Assembly (NCBI GenBank): GCA_002682825.1
Contig: NOKP01000003.1
Location: 1,612,001 to 1,676,000, forward strand
DNA length: 64,000 bases
Direction of reading: 5' to 3'
Source of the DNA: Neonectria sp. B-13
Taxonomy: Eukaryota; Ascomycota; Sordariomycetes; Hypocreales; Nectriaceae
How positions within the stretch are numbered: the first letter of the stretch is position 1; each line of letters starts with the position of its first letter. This document shows positions 43,893-53,952 of the stretch, piece by piece. Under the pieces are notes generated by a model. It searched no databases and was not told where the DNA came from. It saw nothing but the letters and a program-made list of their open reading frames with translations. The position numbers and the translations under genes are program-made.

Positions 43893-44705
43893 CTATGCCG
43901 AATTAGTGTACAAACTACATGTCCTGACCTCCTTGACCCACAACTCCCATGGCCGCTGAACCGACCGCGTGATGGCCTCGGCTGCTGCTACTGCTTCCCG
44001 GTCACTAAGATAACGTAGTCCAGGCGAGCCTGGCACACACAAGCCCGTAGCGGCCCGCATGGAAATGGCAGCCGTGGATATCATGGCGTTCTTTTTGGTG
44101 TACACGGCCTGCAGCACGGCCAACTCGATGCTACCGGCGATGGTCGTGAAACCATGCCCACGCATGAGAGCCACGACGCTTCCGTCGTCAAAGTATGCCG
44201 CCAGTGCGGCGCCCAGGTCTGTGTTGCGGACAAGCATATCTGGTGCGTCCTCTGGTTGCAGATGATCCGCCACGTCGAACACAGGAGCCCCGCCGGCGCC
44301 GAGGAACGCGGCCATGTGGTAACATGCTCTCAACGGCACTCCGGAGATGGTGTAAGAAACCACATCCTCGGAATGGCTGTGCACCACTGCCTGAGCGTGA
44401 GGATGACGTTTGTACACTTCCGAGTGTATCGCTCTCTCGACATAACCGGCGGAAGTGGTGGGTACAACTGGTGACGCGTCTTCAACGGCATAGGCGACGA
44501 GATCATCTGTCGAGGAGACAGTCCCAGGTGCGGTAGAGTAGGGCATGATGAAGACGTCTTGGTGGAAAGGATGGCGGAACGATACGTGGCCGAAGGCGTC
44601 GAGGACATTGTGATAATGAAGAATATGAGATGCGTCGATGAGTTTGCGATGTAGAAGCCTGAGGGCAGCGTCCATTTCGTCCTTTGAACCCATTGTTGAA
44701 GGCAT
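43893..44705 (-). CDS. Class II aldolase/adducin-family protein
   Basis: A 270-residue intronless metal-dependent lyase-type protein. Signature text: ILHYHNVLDAFGHVSFRHP at the start (usual 'GNISARHP'), then TSAGYVERAIHSEVYKRHP, the zinc-binding HSHS (about residue 110), and the later RGHGFTTI with the third His. This fold includes aldolases, epimerases and decarboxylases of dihydroxylated aromatic acids, so in this neighbourhood a decarboxylase or a retro-aldol step on a ring-cleavage product are the leading options; sequence alone cannot choose. It is divergently arranged with the bicupin gene, with 282 bases between the starts. Length is normal and there are no lesions. Confidence 0.88.
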   Translation of the reverse strand: MPSTMGSKDEMDAALRLLHRKLIDASHILHYHNVLDAFGHVSFRHPFHQDVFIMPYSTAPGTVSSTDDLVAYAVEDASPVVPTTSAGYVERAIHSEVYKRHPHAQAVVHSHSEDVVSYTISGVPLRACYHMAAFLGAGGAPVFDVADHLQPEDAPDMLVRNTDLGAALAAYFDDGSVVALMRGHGFTTIAGSIELAVLQAVYTKKNAMISTAAISMRAATGLCVPGSPGLRYLSDREAVAAAEAITRSVQRPWELWVKEVRTCSLYTNSA

Positions 44706-44987
44706 TTTGCAGTTGAGCTGTGATGCTAAGCTGTGAGATGGCTCGCCCCTTCATCGCCTTGTTCACAAGTCACAGGTTCTTGAAGGGCTGGGCCACACCG
44801 GGGAAGCGTCGGGTCAGTCAGATGGCCGAGAGCAGGGGACACATGGCCACGGGAACCTCCGAGACTGCTCACCAAGCTTATATATCAGGTCTTCGACATT
44901 TGATCGTCACCACTGACCAACCTCAAGAGAAACACATCCACGGTCCACGAAAACGCAGACATCAACCATCAGAATCATCCCGTCATC
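44706..44987. promoter_or_regulatory. Shared promoter, aldolase-like and bicupin genes
   Basis: Head-to-head starts 282 bases apart imply co-regulation. It contains CCGGGG (44799-44804), which fits the SYGGRG consensus of CreA/Mig1-type zinc-finger repressors. Single hexamers have little weight on their own. Confidence 0.45.
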
Positions 44988-46109
44988 ATGAGCCAGGTGA
45001 CGCACATCATTGACGCCCTGCCGGACAATGAGCACATCGTCCGGATTCAAAGGAGCGAGGACCTCCTCCTGACGACGCCACCGCCGTCTGCAATGAAAAT
45101 GTGGCGGGACCACGAACTTCTTCACGCCACACATTTCTCCCAGCACTGGAAGCCTGCTAAGTTTGCGCCTCCCCGTGACATCTACGCGGGTGGTTGTTTT
45201 CGTCTCGAGTGGCAGCAAATGGACAACCGTCAGCCTTTCTATCACCGCAACGCCGATGTCGACGAGATCTCCTATCAGGTCGACGGCGACCGTACCCTCA
45301 TGACTGAGTTGGGCACCGTCGAATTGAGGCCCGGTGATTTCTCTCGCATCCCCGTGGGAATTGCGCACGACAACTACGGTCGCAAGGAGGTGCACCTCTT
45401 GGTCTACATCCATGCCCCTGTCACGGACGCAGGGCAAGCTGTTGGGGAGGCCCAGGCCAAGGAGGTGCCTTTTGATGGTTGGAGCCCGAATCCCTCGGCC
45501 ATCGAGATGATGACCGAGTGTCTTGGGGCTGCTGGGTGCGATATTGCCGTCTCACACGTGGATGAGGACCTGCTTCTTCATGGTGGCCTGCAAGAGGCCA
45601 CCGACCCGGGCAGCAAGCTCGTTGTGCAGCGTCCTGTCGCGAAAGACTCGGAAGTGGAATGGCTGTACAAGTCTGCAAAGGTCTGGATGGGGAACGTGAA
45701 GCTGGACAAGACCAAGGGTGACACCTACCGTAGCCACCGGAGGGCAACCGCCATTCACTGCCAGGTCAACGGCACTCGCGTTTTGGTCACACAGCGGGGA
45801 ACCATCGAGCTGCAGCCTGGCGACTTCGTCAGTGTCCCTAGGGGTAGTGCGTACACCAGCATCTGTGCGGAGAGTAGCTCCCATATTCTCATTCTAGTTG
45901 CCGACGACGTGGCGCTGAAGGCGGACGTGACGAAGCGGGCCAAGCCCAGCTTGCCTGAGTCGGTGGCAGCACTTCGGGAGAGCATTCGATCTGATATTCT
46001 GATAATTAACATAACTAGTTGGTTTCAATGCATGCGGAGCCCTTCAAACACATTTCGATACGAGGCTTGTAAAACACAATACATACGCGCAAATAAAAGT
46101 GATGAATGA
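44988..46109 (+). CDS. Bicupin protein, possible aromatic-ring dioxygenase
   Basis: A 373-codon single-exon frame with two cupin domains. Domain 1: FYHRNADVDEISYQVDG (HxxxxxxE pattern, about residue 86) and GDFSRIPVGIAHDN. Domain 2: HRRATAIHCQVNGTRVLV (about residue 245) and GDFVSVPRGSAYTS, in which the metal-binding residues are poorly kept, so only the first cupin is likely to bind metal. Two-cupin proteins of this size include gentisate- and homogentisate-type ring-cleaving dioxygenases. In a cluster with other aromatic-catabolic genes that role is plausible but unproven. The last 35 residues after about 45995 (INITSWFQCMRSPSNTF) look like read-through of a lost stop rather than conserved protein. 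Confidence 0.83.
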   Translation: MSQVTHIIDALPDNEHIVRIQRSEDLLLTTPPPSAMKMWRDHELLHATHFSQHWKPAKFAPPRDIYAGGCFRLEWQQMDNRQPFYHRNADVDEISYQVDGDRTLMTELGTVELRPGDFSRIPVGIAHDNYGRKEVHLLVYIHAPVTDAGQAVGEAQAKEVPFDGWSPNPSAIEMMTECLGAAGCDIAVSHVDEDLLLHGGLQEATDPGSKLVVQRPVAKDSEVEWLYKSAKVWMGNVKLDKTKGDTYRSHRRATAIHCQVNGTRVLVTQRGTIELQPGDFVSVPRGSAYTSICAESSSHILILVADDVALKADVTKRAKPSLPESVAALRESIRSDILIINITSWFQCMRSPSNTFRYEACKTQYIRANKSDE

Positions 46110-46241
46110 TCGAACCCTCGCCGTGAACGCTCTTCAATACACGACAACGAGCCTTGAACGTATTGAAACATGGTTATTCATCAAATTTGTAGCGATCCTA
46201 GTTTAACTTGCGCAAGCAGTAGTGACACTAGCGAGCATGAA

Positions 46242-47336
46242 CTACTCGGTCATGTTGACGACGGTGAGCCAAGCGGGCTCATTCCTCGACTTCAACATCT
46301 CCAAGGCTCTTTCGACCTCTGCGATTGCGAACCTGTGAGTGATGAGATCTTCTATGTGGAGCTGCCTGGTTTCGAGCCACTTAAGGCATTCGAGAACATC
46401 CTCTCTAGTATTGGCCCGTCCTCCGGTAATCTTCCAGCAATTGAACATAATAACCATCAATGGCATCTGCAACACGGTAGGGTTTCCGCCCATGTGCACA
46501 AGTGTACCTCCAGTACGCAGTGCTGGAATCATCTGGGCTATAGCGTTGCCCGAGGGGAGATAGTCGACCAGGGCATCTATTCCTTCGGGTGCGAGTGACC
46601 TCAGTTGGGCGGCTATATTACCGACCTCAGGCTTGTCTGCCTGGGATGGCTCAAGTACCAAGATATTTGTCTCAATAGGCGTGAGAGATTGAATCATTTC
46701 CAGACGCTCCTTGGCACGACCAACCAGAATGATTCTCTTGATAGAGTAGAGGCTTGCCAGGCGTAGTGTGAGAGTCCCCATGGCACCTGTGGGTGCGGTC
46801 AGAACGATGGTAGAATCCTTTCTGAGGTCTGCCAGTTTCAGGGCCCGCGAGGCGGTGGCAATGTCGTGAACTTTGGCAGCGACTTCGAAAGACACCTCGT
46901 CGGGGAGCTTGTCGACTAGGAAGTGCGGCACCCGGATGAACTCAGCAACGCCTCCGTTGTGGTATCGATCATACATGGGCGACTCGTTTCAGAAATTCGA
47001 GAATCCCATCAGAGCCGCGTCGTCGCACATTTGTTCCTGGCCGGCATCGCAATGGTGGCACTCGCGGCATGCCAGAGTGGGATGCAGGCGAACACGGTCG
47101 CCGATTTGCAGCTCCAAGCTCTTGAGCTCGTTGCCGACGGCTGCAATGGTTCCAGCAACTTCATGCCCGACTGTCGAGGGCATGCGGCTCTTCCCAGCTT
47201 GGATCATCTTGACGATGCCGGGAGTAATACCAGCAGTGGCCACCTTGATCAAGACGTCTAAGGGACCCAGGCTGGGGACCTCAGTGGCCTCCATCTTCAG
47301 GTCGGAAGTGCGGCTTTGCGCGCGTAGTGCTTGCAT
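46242..47336 (-). CDS. Zinc-type alcohol dehydrogenase with one in-frame TGA
   Basis: Medium-chain dehydrogenase. Start MQALRAQSRTSDLKMEA at 47336. GHEVAGTIAAVG and the structural zinc motif CRECHHCDAGQEQMC (four Cys) identify the family; the usual catalytic Cys-x-x-Asp is replaced by ITPG. The cofactor region reads VLTAPTGAMGTLTLRLASLY, slightly off the GxGxxG norm. One in-frame TGA at 46991-46989 splits the frame between MGFSNF and NESPMYDRYHNGG, exactly where the family continues without a break. No intron fits there. TGA for CGA is a single C-to-T change. So as sequenced it gives a 115-residue stub; the rest of the frame is clean, which suggests a recent mutation, a base-call error or, less likely, read-through. 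Confidence 0.82.
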
Positions 47337-47943
47337 GACGTCGGTGTTGGACAGGTAGTTAGGTAGGCGTTGTGATGGGCCGCAAGTCTTTGGTTCTTGC
47401 AGAAAAGTTTGATCTTGTAGAGAGAGTTGTAAATTTGATTTGGGGGACGGGGTAGGCAGAGGTAGGTAGTTATCTTTGAGAAATGCAGAGACTTTGGTCC
47501 TCAAAATGTCTGTGAATACACTTACACACACATCTTTGAGTCTCCCTGTGATCACCCTAGCACGGACTAAGTGCTCGTGTGGTTAGAGACGGATTATGGC
47601 TTAAGGCCGAGACCGATGCTCAGATCGGTTCTCGCCGATCGCGGGGAACCGTCGGCTGCCGTCCCGACTCCTACAGACCGGTCCGGGGGGAGCCTTCAAT
47701 ACCCCATCACAAGCCAGCGTCTCCGTACAGTCGGTTCCTTTCGTACACTTATTACCCGAGAGGGTTCTGGTAGCGCATAGGCCCTAATACTTTGATGTCC
47801 TTGTGACTACTGATATTGGCTTGTCATACACTTTCATGAACCATCCAATTCGGAGGTATCCAGCCTAATTCATCACCCCCTACCACACCTTATACATCTG
47901 AACAACTTTACAAGAAGCTACGCTCAACGTCTCAACACCAAAG
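47337..47943. promoter_or_regulatory. Shared promoter, alcohol dehydrogenase and TAXI-like genes
   Basis: A 607-base head-to-head spacer. GCGGGGAA stands at 47641-47648 and CCGGGGGG at 47685-47692. The end near the TAXI-like start is pyrimidine/CAAC-rich (CAACGTCTCAACACCAAAG), typical for fungal leaders. Confidence 0.45.
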
Positions 47944-48966
47944 ATGGCCATGATAAACCTCACCCAGATGTATGAGCAGAGCATCCAGGGCCCGCGGCTG
48001 GAGCGCTCACTGACCCTGAACTTCATGGGCGACTGGGGCATGGCGAACTTCCATCGCATTTGCTCCTGGCTGACACAGCAATTCTGCGACCGCGCCGGCC
48101 CCGAGAGTCAGGTGGCCATCTGGAATGTCCGACACGGGGGCATAGAAGCTGTCACGGGCGTCTTTCAAGGGCGTATTCAATTGAGCATAGCAACTCCTGC
48201 CCAGCTGATATCCACGGCTATCACGGGCGAGGGCATCTTTGCTCCTCACGGCCCGATGCCTTCACTACGTGCTCTGGCCGTGTTGCCTCAGAACGACCGC
48301 ATGGTCCTGGCTATTCATCCTAAGCATGGAATCACATCTTTCGCTGAGCTTCGTGAGAAGAAGCCTGCTCTCACCATAGCTACTTCCCACAACGACGGGA
48401 CCAACTTCATCGGCCACATCGCATTTGCGTATATGCAAGCCCACGGGGTCAGCCAAGCAGATATAGAGGCAACGGGGGCAAGGTTCATCACAGCTACGCG
48501 ACCCGAGCAAGCCGTGGCCCTGGTTGTGAGCGGGCAAGCAGACGCACTGCTCCAGGAGGCCATCATGACGCCCTGGTGGGAGGATATAGTTGAATCTCGA
48601 GGCTTCATCCCTCTCCCGGCAGAGCCTGCGGCTTTGTCCCGCTTTGCAGACGAAAATCCCGGAGTCGCCAAGCATCACTCGGAGCCACTGCCTGCAAAGT
48701 TCTGGTCGTCGCTGGCGGAGCCGCTGCCCTGCCTTGACTTTTCCGACTTTGTCGTGCTGGTGCGAGACGATCTGCCCGAAGACGTGGCGCATCTGCTCAC
48801 CTGGTGTCTGGTCGAAACTCGAAGCTCCATCGAGAGCCAGTACCGACATCTCCGTCCCGAGAAGAGTCCCTTGACCTATCCTCTTGACCCCAAGAAGATG
48901 GCCAAGACCCCTGTGCCTCTTCATCCAGGTGCCCTTCGGTATTACACAGAGACTGGGCATGTATGA
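47944..48966 (+). CDS. TAXI/NMT1-type solute-binding-like protein
   Basis: A 340-residue intronless protein of the periplasmic-binding-protein-like II fold, closest in look to TAXI-family receptors of bacterial TRAP transporters. Examples: GGIEAVTGVFQGRIQLSIATPAQL (first lobe), SLRALAVLPQNDRMVLAIHP, GITSFAELREKKPALTIAT then NDGTNFIGHIAFAYM (hinge and second lobe), VALVVSGQADALLQEA. It has no signal peptide and no membrane segment, so it is cytosolic and not a transporter part as such. Fungal relatives of this fold include THI5/NMT1 and some decarboxylase-like enzymes. The start MAMINLTQMYEQS follows a CAAAG leader. The bacterial-like family and absence of introns would fit acquisition by transfer, but that needs a tree. 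Confidence 0.83.
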   Translation: MAMINLTQMYEQSIQGPRLERSLTLNFMGDWGMANFHRICSWLTQQFCDRAGPESQVAIWNVRHGGIEAVTGVFQGRIQLSIATPAQLISTAITGEGIFAPHGPMPSLRALAVLPQNDRMVLAIHPKHGITSFAELREKKPALTIATSHNDGTNFIGHIAFAYMQAHGVSQADIEATGARFITATRPEQAVALVVSGQADALLQEAIMTPWWEDIVESRGFIPLPAEPAALSRFADENPGVAKHHSEPLPAKFWSSLAEPLPCLDFSDFVVLVRDDLPEDVAHLLTWCLVETRSSIESQYRHLRPEKSPLTYPLDPKKMAKTPVPLHPGALRYYTETGHV

Positions 48967-49621
48967 GTGGATGGTGACAGTGGTCAACAGGTAGAGAATA
49001 CCAGATAAATAGACTCATTCCGATGACATTTTACCATGCAGTGTCCTGACCCAATGCTGTTTGAACACAAACGCTCCAGCTTCCCGAGCCCACGTACGGT
49101 ATGGAGCGCGACAAATCAGTTGCGGTAAGCAGCATTGGTCTAGATCAGGGTGGCACTTTCTTCAAGCAGTTAATGCGCAAAGTCTGGAGCAGCGAATCTC
49201 CTCCATGACCAAGCCTTTGGGAGCAAGGTGGTTCTAGGATATCTTAGCATATTGTCCAGCATCAGTTACACAGATTTGTGCGACTGTAGGTTGATTGGGA
49301 AAGTCCTACCCCAATGAAGACCATTTCATCTGTGAGAAGACTAACAAAAAGGAAAAGCACCAGATTACACTTAAGCACTGCACTCGCCAAACACCGGGAG
49401 GCGATCGACACCTAACCTCAGCCGCGGCGGGGAAAAGACGGGCGTATCCAAAATACCCGGTTCACTTTCACCGGCTCCGTTTGTTTTCCTCCCGACCAAG
49501 AGGCAGCCATACACGGTCTTGGCAAATTTGACGTGAATTATCAGTCTCTTTTTTCCACGTTGCTATTTTCACTTTCCTCCCGATAAGATCGATCGATCTC
49601 TTACATACTGTCCCTTCAACA
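48967..49621. promoter_or_regulatory. Spacer upstream of the second alcohol dehydrogenase
   Basis: No gene. GCGGGGAA lies at 49427-49434, about 190 bases upstream of the next start. The last 100 bases have the pyrimidine-rich stretches of a fungal promoter (TTTCACTTTCCTCCC). Confidence 0.45.
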
Positions 49622-50946
49622 ATGCTCACAGACGCGCTAGTTGTCGAGGCTCCTGGCTCGCCATTCACCTTTACCCAAGTCACCGTTGAAGATGAACCCC
49701 GCGATGATGAGGTAATGGTCGAGATGCATGCTACCGGGCTTTGTTACACTGACCTCAATTTCTCGAAGGAGTCTTCGATTCCGAATTTGTTCCCGGCAAT
49801 CCTGGGGTATGAAGGTGCGTTTACTTTCGCCAAATCACATCTGTCCATGCGCTATACAGGGCGTGGATCATGATACAATAAAGTGAACAATATTAAACTA
49901 ACGTCACAGGCGCCGGCGTTATCCTCAAGATAGGCGCCAAAGTTGCAAACACGGCTCCAGGAGATCATGCCATCTTGACATACGCCAGCTGCGATGATTG
50001 CAAGTACTCTCAACGAAATGAATCTTCGTACTGCTACGACTTCGAAAAAGCGAACTTAGGTGCAGGGCGATGTGACGGCTCAAAAGCGTATTCGTCGCCT
50101 TTGGGTTTCGTGACATCTCACTTCTTTGCGCAGAGCAGTTTCGCCAGATACGCTGTCGTGGCAGAGTCCAATGTGGTCAAAATAAACAGCGACGTGCCGC
50201 TTGACCTTGTCGCCCCCCTTGGCTGCGGCATCATGACAGGCGGAGGCGGTGAGAGTCTTTGAATCCTTTCTTAGATGGTAGATTTGGCTCTAACCGAAAA
50301 ACAGCCATATTGAACGTATTGCAACCCCAATCTGATTGGGTTGTTTGTGTTGCTGGAGCAGGGTGCTGTGGGCTTGGCTGCCGTCATGGCCCTCCGGCTG
50401 ATCCCTTCGCCTCCTTCAGTTGTCGTTGCTCTTGACTTAGTTTCAACACGCCTTGAACTGGCCAGAAAGTACGGTGTCACGACTACGATCAACTGCATGG
50501 ATGTGGACGACCTGAAACAAGCCCTGCTGGACGCAACAGACGGGAGGGGCATCGACGGCTCAATCGACACCACCGGCCGCCCCGAGGTGGTCAAGGCACT
50601 ACTACAGGCCTCGGCTCACAAAGGCACTGTTATTCAGGTTAGTGTCGGATCCGTGAGTGGCGACTCTGGTTCACTAGAGTATGTATGCTAATGGTTTTAT
50701 GAACAGCTGACGGCCGAGGTATCGACCGGCATGTTTGAGACAGTTAACAGCGGCAGGATTTATCGCGGGTGTGCCATGGGAGATTGTTATCCCAGAGAGT
50801 TTATTCCGAAGCTCATCGAGGCATGGCAGGCAGGAAAGTTTCCGTTCACAGACATTACCCGTCAGTATGCAGTCCGGGAGGTGGAAATGGCTATACAAGA
50901 AGTTTCAACAGGCGAAACGATCACGGCTATATTACTGTGGCAATAA
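49622..50946 (+). CDS. Zinc alcohol dehydrogenase (aryl-alcohol type), one frameshift
   Basis: Exons 49622-49814, 49910-50248, 50305-50637 and 50707-50946. GLCYTDLNFSKE carries the catalytic Cys. ILGYEGAG has Tyr where the family has the catalytic-zinc His, and SCDDCKYSQRNESSYC lacks the third structural Cys (Ser instead). The cofactor loop VCVAGAG is followed by a shift: with one G less in GGG at 50361-50363 it reads on into AVGLAAVMALRL. After that the frame is clean through VVVALDLVSTRLELARKYG, TTGRPEVVKALL and the C-terminal MGDCYPREFIPKLIEAWQAG. Aryl-alcohol dehydrogenases interconvert aromatic alcohols and aldehydes, fitting this cluster. The shift is a homopolymer indel, so either a mutation or a sequencing error. 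The unusual zinc ligands argue for relaxed constraint. Confidence 0.82.
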
Positions 50947-51151
50947 ACCTTGCACTGGTTAACACCCGCTTGATGTACTCACTAGAGGGCAAATTATATT
51001 AGTAGCAGCCGCTATAGAATGCATTAAGACTAGGTGACTAACTCTCCACAGTGGCTACCATGTAGATAAAACTGACGAAGGAACTCAACCTGAACGCATT
51101 ATAAATATGTTCATCGATAGTTTAGGATTGTATTGTTCCTATCATTCTGCC
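50947..51151. other. Convergent terminator region
   Basis: Short spacer between the converging second alcohol dehydrogenase and hydroxylase genes; AT-rich near 51090-51140. Nothing else seen. Confidence 0.4.
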
Positions 51152-53184
51152 TCAGTCCTTGCCAAGCATTAGTAACGAAAGACGTTGAGCTGCTTCCAGA
51201 ATATCTGTTTCGTTTTCACACGTAGCAAAAACAAAGCGATCCGGCCTCAGAATCACAAAAGATTTCCGTCCTGACTCTCTCCACATCCTCTGAGGATCGT
51301 AGTATAAGGGCTTTGGACGGCCAGCACAAATAGCCCCATCTGCTGCGAACTCCTCTCCGGTGGCTAAGCGATATACGACCTGTCCATCCGGAAGACTCAC
51401 TGTCAAATGTGGGTTTGTATCGTTCAGGATGAATGTTACCTCATCTGCGCGTAGAGCCCCGCCGGATGCTTCGTCGACCGAACAGAGGACCTGTCGAGTT
51501 GCCTGCGCGTCTTGTAGAGACTCAAGAAACGTGACAAGCTGGAAAAGTCCACGCTTCTCGCTCGAAAAGATGACATCGTCAGTAAATCGCACCTTTTTGG
51601 TTGTACCGTCATCGCTCAAGTTTATGCAGTAAACCTGAGGAAAATTCCCGCCCCCTCCCATCTCGGGAAGAAATGCCATTCCCTTTGCAGCCTGCCACTG
51701 ATACTTTAACATGCCATCCCTGCGATTCCCTTGCTCCAGCCAATGCTTACAGCTAGGTACCAACTGAAGTGCCCAGAGATACCAATCGCGGACAAAAATG
51801 GTGATGGGGTTGGACTTGGTCAAATAAGCACCATTCTCAATGGTTGAAGCGAGAGACTTGTCCAGCTGCTGTTTTCGCTCCGTATACCAGCCTTGAAACA
51901 GCAATTTGTAATTGGGAGGTTCGCTGGTACAGATGGGCTGACGAGTAGCTATTACAAGCCTCCAAGAAAGCGAAATGGCGTCCCTGAAGCCTGATGTAAT
52001 TCCTTGCCCTCCAAATGGTGGGAAGACATGAGCTGCATCACCACATAGTATGACGCGCTCTCGAGCCCATCTGGTGCAGCTCCTAGCTGAGAATTGAAAC
52101 GGGCGCGATCGTAGAACTTGAATGCAATCAGTCGGGTATTGTATGTCCTGCCGATCGCGAATGCCGTATCTGCTGCCTGGATGCGTAATATATGGGAAGA
52201 CAACCTTGCGGATCATCTCTGGACTGGACATGATCTTGCCATCTTCTCCAGGAAGGACGACGAATTCGAATCGCCAGAGTCTGTCTTCAGGGAGACCAAA
52301 TCGGCCGCACACCGCTGGCCGTTTCGGATTGCAAAGGAAACGAAAGTCGGACGGGAAGAACGCGTCATAGATTTGTTGGGGGTTATAGCCCTTTGCCCAA
52401 AGCGAAAAATCAGGATGTGTCTCGCGATTGGGGAGCGAGATCTTCCAATTCAAGGCCACCCAAGTTTCCTGATAAGAGGTTTGCGATACGCTTTCCATGT
52501 TGATTCCTAAAGGTTCGAGGTACTGTTTTCTTGTGAAGCCGGTTTTGCCATCCGCACCAACAAGAAACTTTCCTCGTATTTCCTTTTGCTTGCCTGCTGC
52601 GTCGTTGCAGGTTACGTACACCCAGTCCGGATCTTCGCGGATCGATGTAACCGTCGAGCCAAGCCGTAATTCTGAGCAAGAATAGCTGCTGATCTTGGAC
52701 CGTAGGTGTTTTTCGATAGCCGGTTGCTTGTGGCATATGAAGCCTGGATGCCCGGTACCGCCTTCTGTCTATAGGACACGTTAAAATGGAAACTGGCTGC
52801 ATGTGGGGAATACCACGAACGGTATTATAGTTCATGACCATGAATGGCTTCGTGCTCAAGTCGTGGTGGACGCCACCCACGAACCTGAACTTGCCCATAC
52901 CTATGGGTTTGAAATTAGCCTTGATAATTGTAAGCTGCTATTGAACTAGACTAACACGCTCCGATATCATTGAAGATCTTATCGTAGATTCCGCACGCTT
53001 GTAGGTGACGAATGCCATCCTCGTCAAGGGCAATACCCCGGGGATCGCTGTTTACCGACTGGTCGCGTTCAAGCACAATGTTTGGGATAGAATACCGACC
53101 CAGGAGAGATGAGAGCATCGCCCCTGTTGGCCCACATCCGCAGATGATAACGTCAGTGGTTTCCGGCAACAATGAAGAAGACAT
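51152..53184 (-). CDS. FAD-dependent aromatic hydroxylase (PHBH/MhpA-like)
   Basis: A 641-residue flavoprotein monooxygenase from exons 53184-52956, 52900-52821 and 52768-51152; both junctions fit the family text (DIGAC-MGKFRFVGG and NYNT-TEGGTGHPGF). Dinucleotide motif DVIICGCGPTGAMLSSLLG (residue 11 on), then RGIALDEDGIRHLQ, the middle FLVGADGKTGFTRK and the flavin motif GDAAHVFPPFGGQGITSG (about residue 350). The C-terminal part, ending LLMLGKD, has the thioredoxin-like look of phenol-type hydroxylases. These enzymes put a hydroxyl on a phenolic ring using NAD(P)H and oxygen, giving a catechol-type product, which would feed the extradiol enzyme nearby. A second Met at 53211 is upstream; I prefer 53184, nearest to the first strand. 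It faces the regulator gene head to head. No lesions. Confidence 0.92.
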
Positions 53185-53952
53185 GGTGAATAAAGATAAG
53201 GAATCGGACAATGGGACAAGTTACTTGTCCGATTTGAAAGGCCGGTTTTTCCCGAGTGAAGTTGTTTTTATGAAACCTCTTCTAATTCTAGAGACGATTG
53301 TGGTATTTGAATAGGTGATCCTTTGTGGGATACCACATATTCTAGATTGTCCCTGTGGGGCATATGGGTTCCTAGCCTCTTCCCTGGCTTGGCTCCTAGA
53401 ATGCGGGGAGGCGAAGGGAAGGATGGTTGCGGGACCTAAATTCGCGGGGAAGTTGTCCCAAAGCAGGGATCTTGGCGGTGGGGAAGAGAAGGAGGACTGC
53501 GGGACGGATGGAACGTAAATCTGCGGGGCAGCTCGAACCCCGACCATCGGCTACTGTTACTCTATTTCTACAGGAACATGTACTGCCATGAGTGGTTAGA
53601 TGGTAGATATTATAGATTAAACCGCATCTTCCTGATAGTTAGATCCCTAAAAGGGACCTGGCCTCGTCTATGCATGCAAGACTGGGCTAGTGGTGGCAAG
53701 ACATTCGGTATTCTATACTTAGCTCAACGTCATAGAAGGGACCGTGGAGTTTGAGAGGTAGTCTGTCTATCCGCTTCAGCCGGAGCATCAATGTTCCCAC
53801 AATGTGTATCTACGTGGAATCGTATCGGACCGAAGCTTCCCTATTTCGTCTTTCCCCTTGTCATCCTATCCTTCTTGTAGCCCGACTTGACCAATTCCGG
53901 CGTTTTTCGGAGCGTGATAGCCTCCCTTTTCTCTTCTCTTGCTACGTGAACC
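53185..53952. promoter_or_regulatory. Shared promoter, hydroxylase and regulator genes
   Basis: A 768-base head-to-head spacer. GCGGGG occurs at 53403, 53444 and 53523, and related TGCGGGAC twice (near 53429 and 53498). The clustering within about 130 bases stands out. These could be sites of a C2H2 protein, either CreA or the adjacent regulator itself. Confidence 0.5.
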
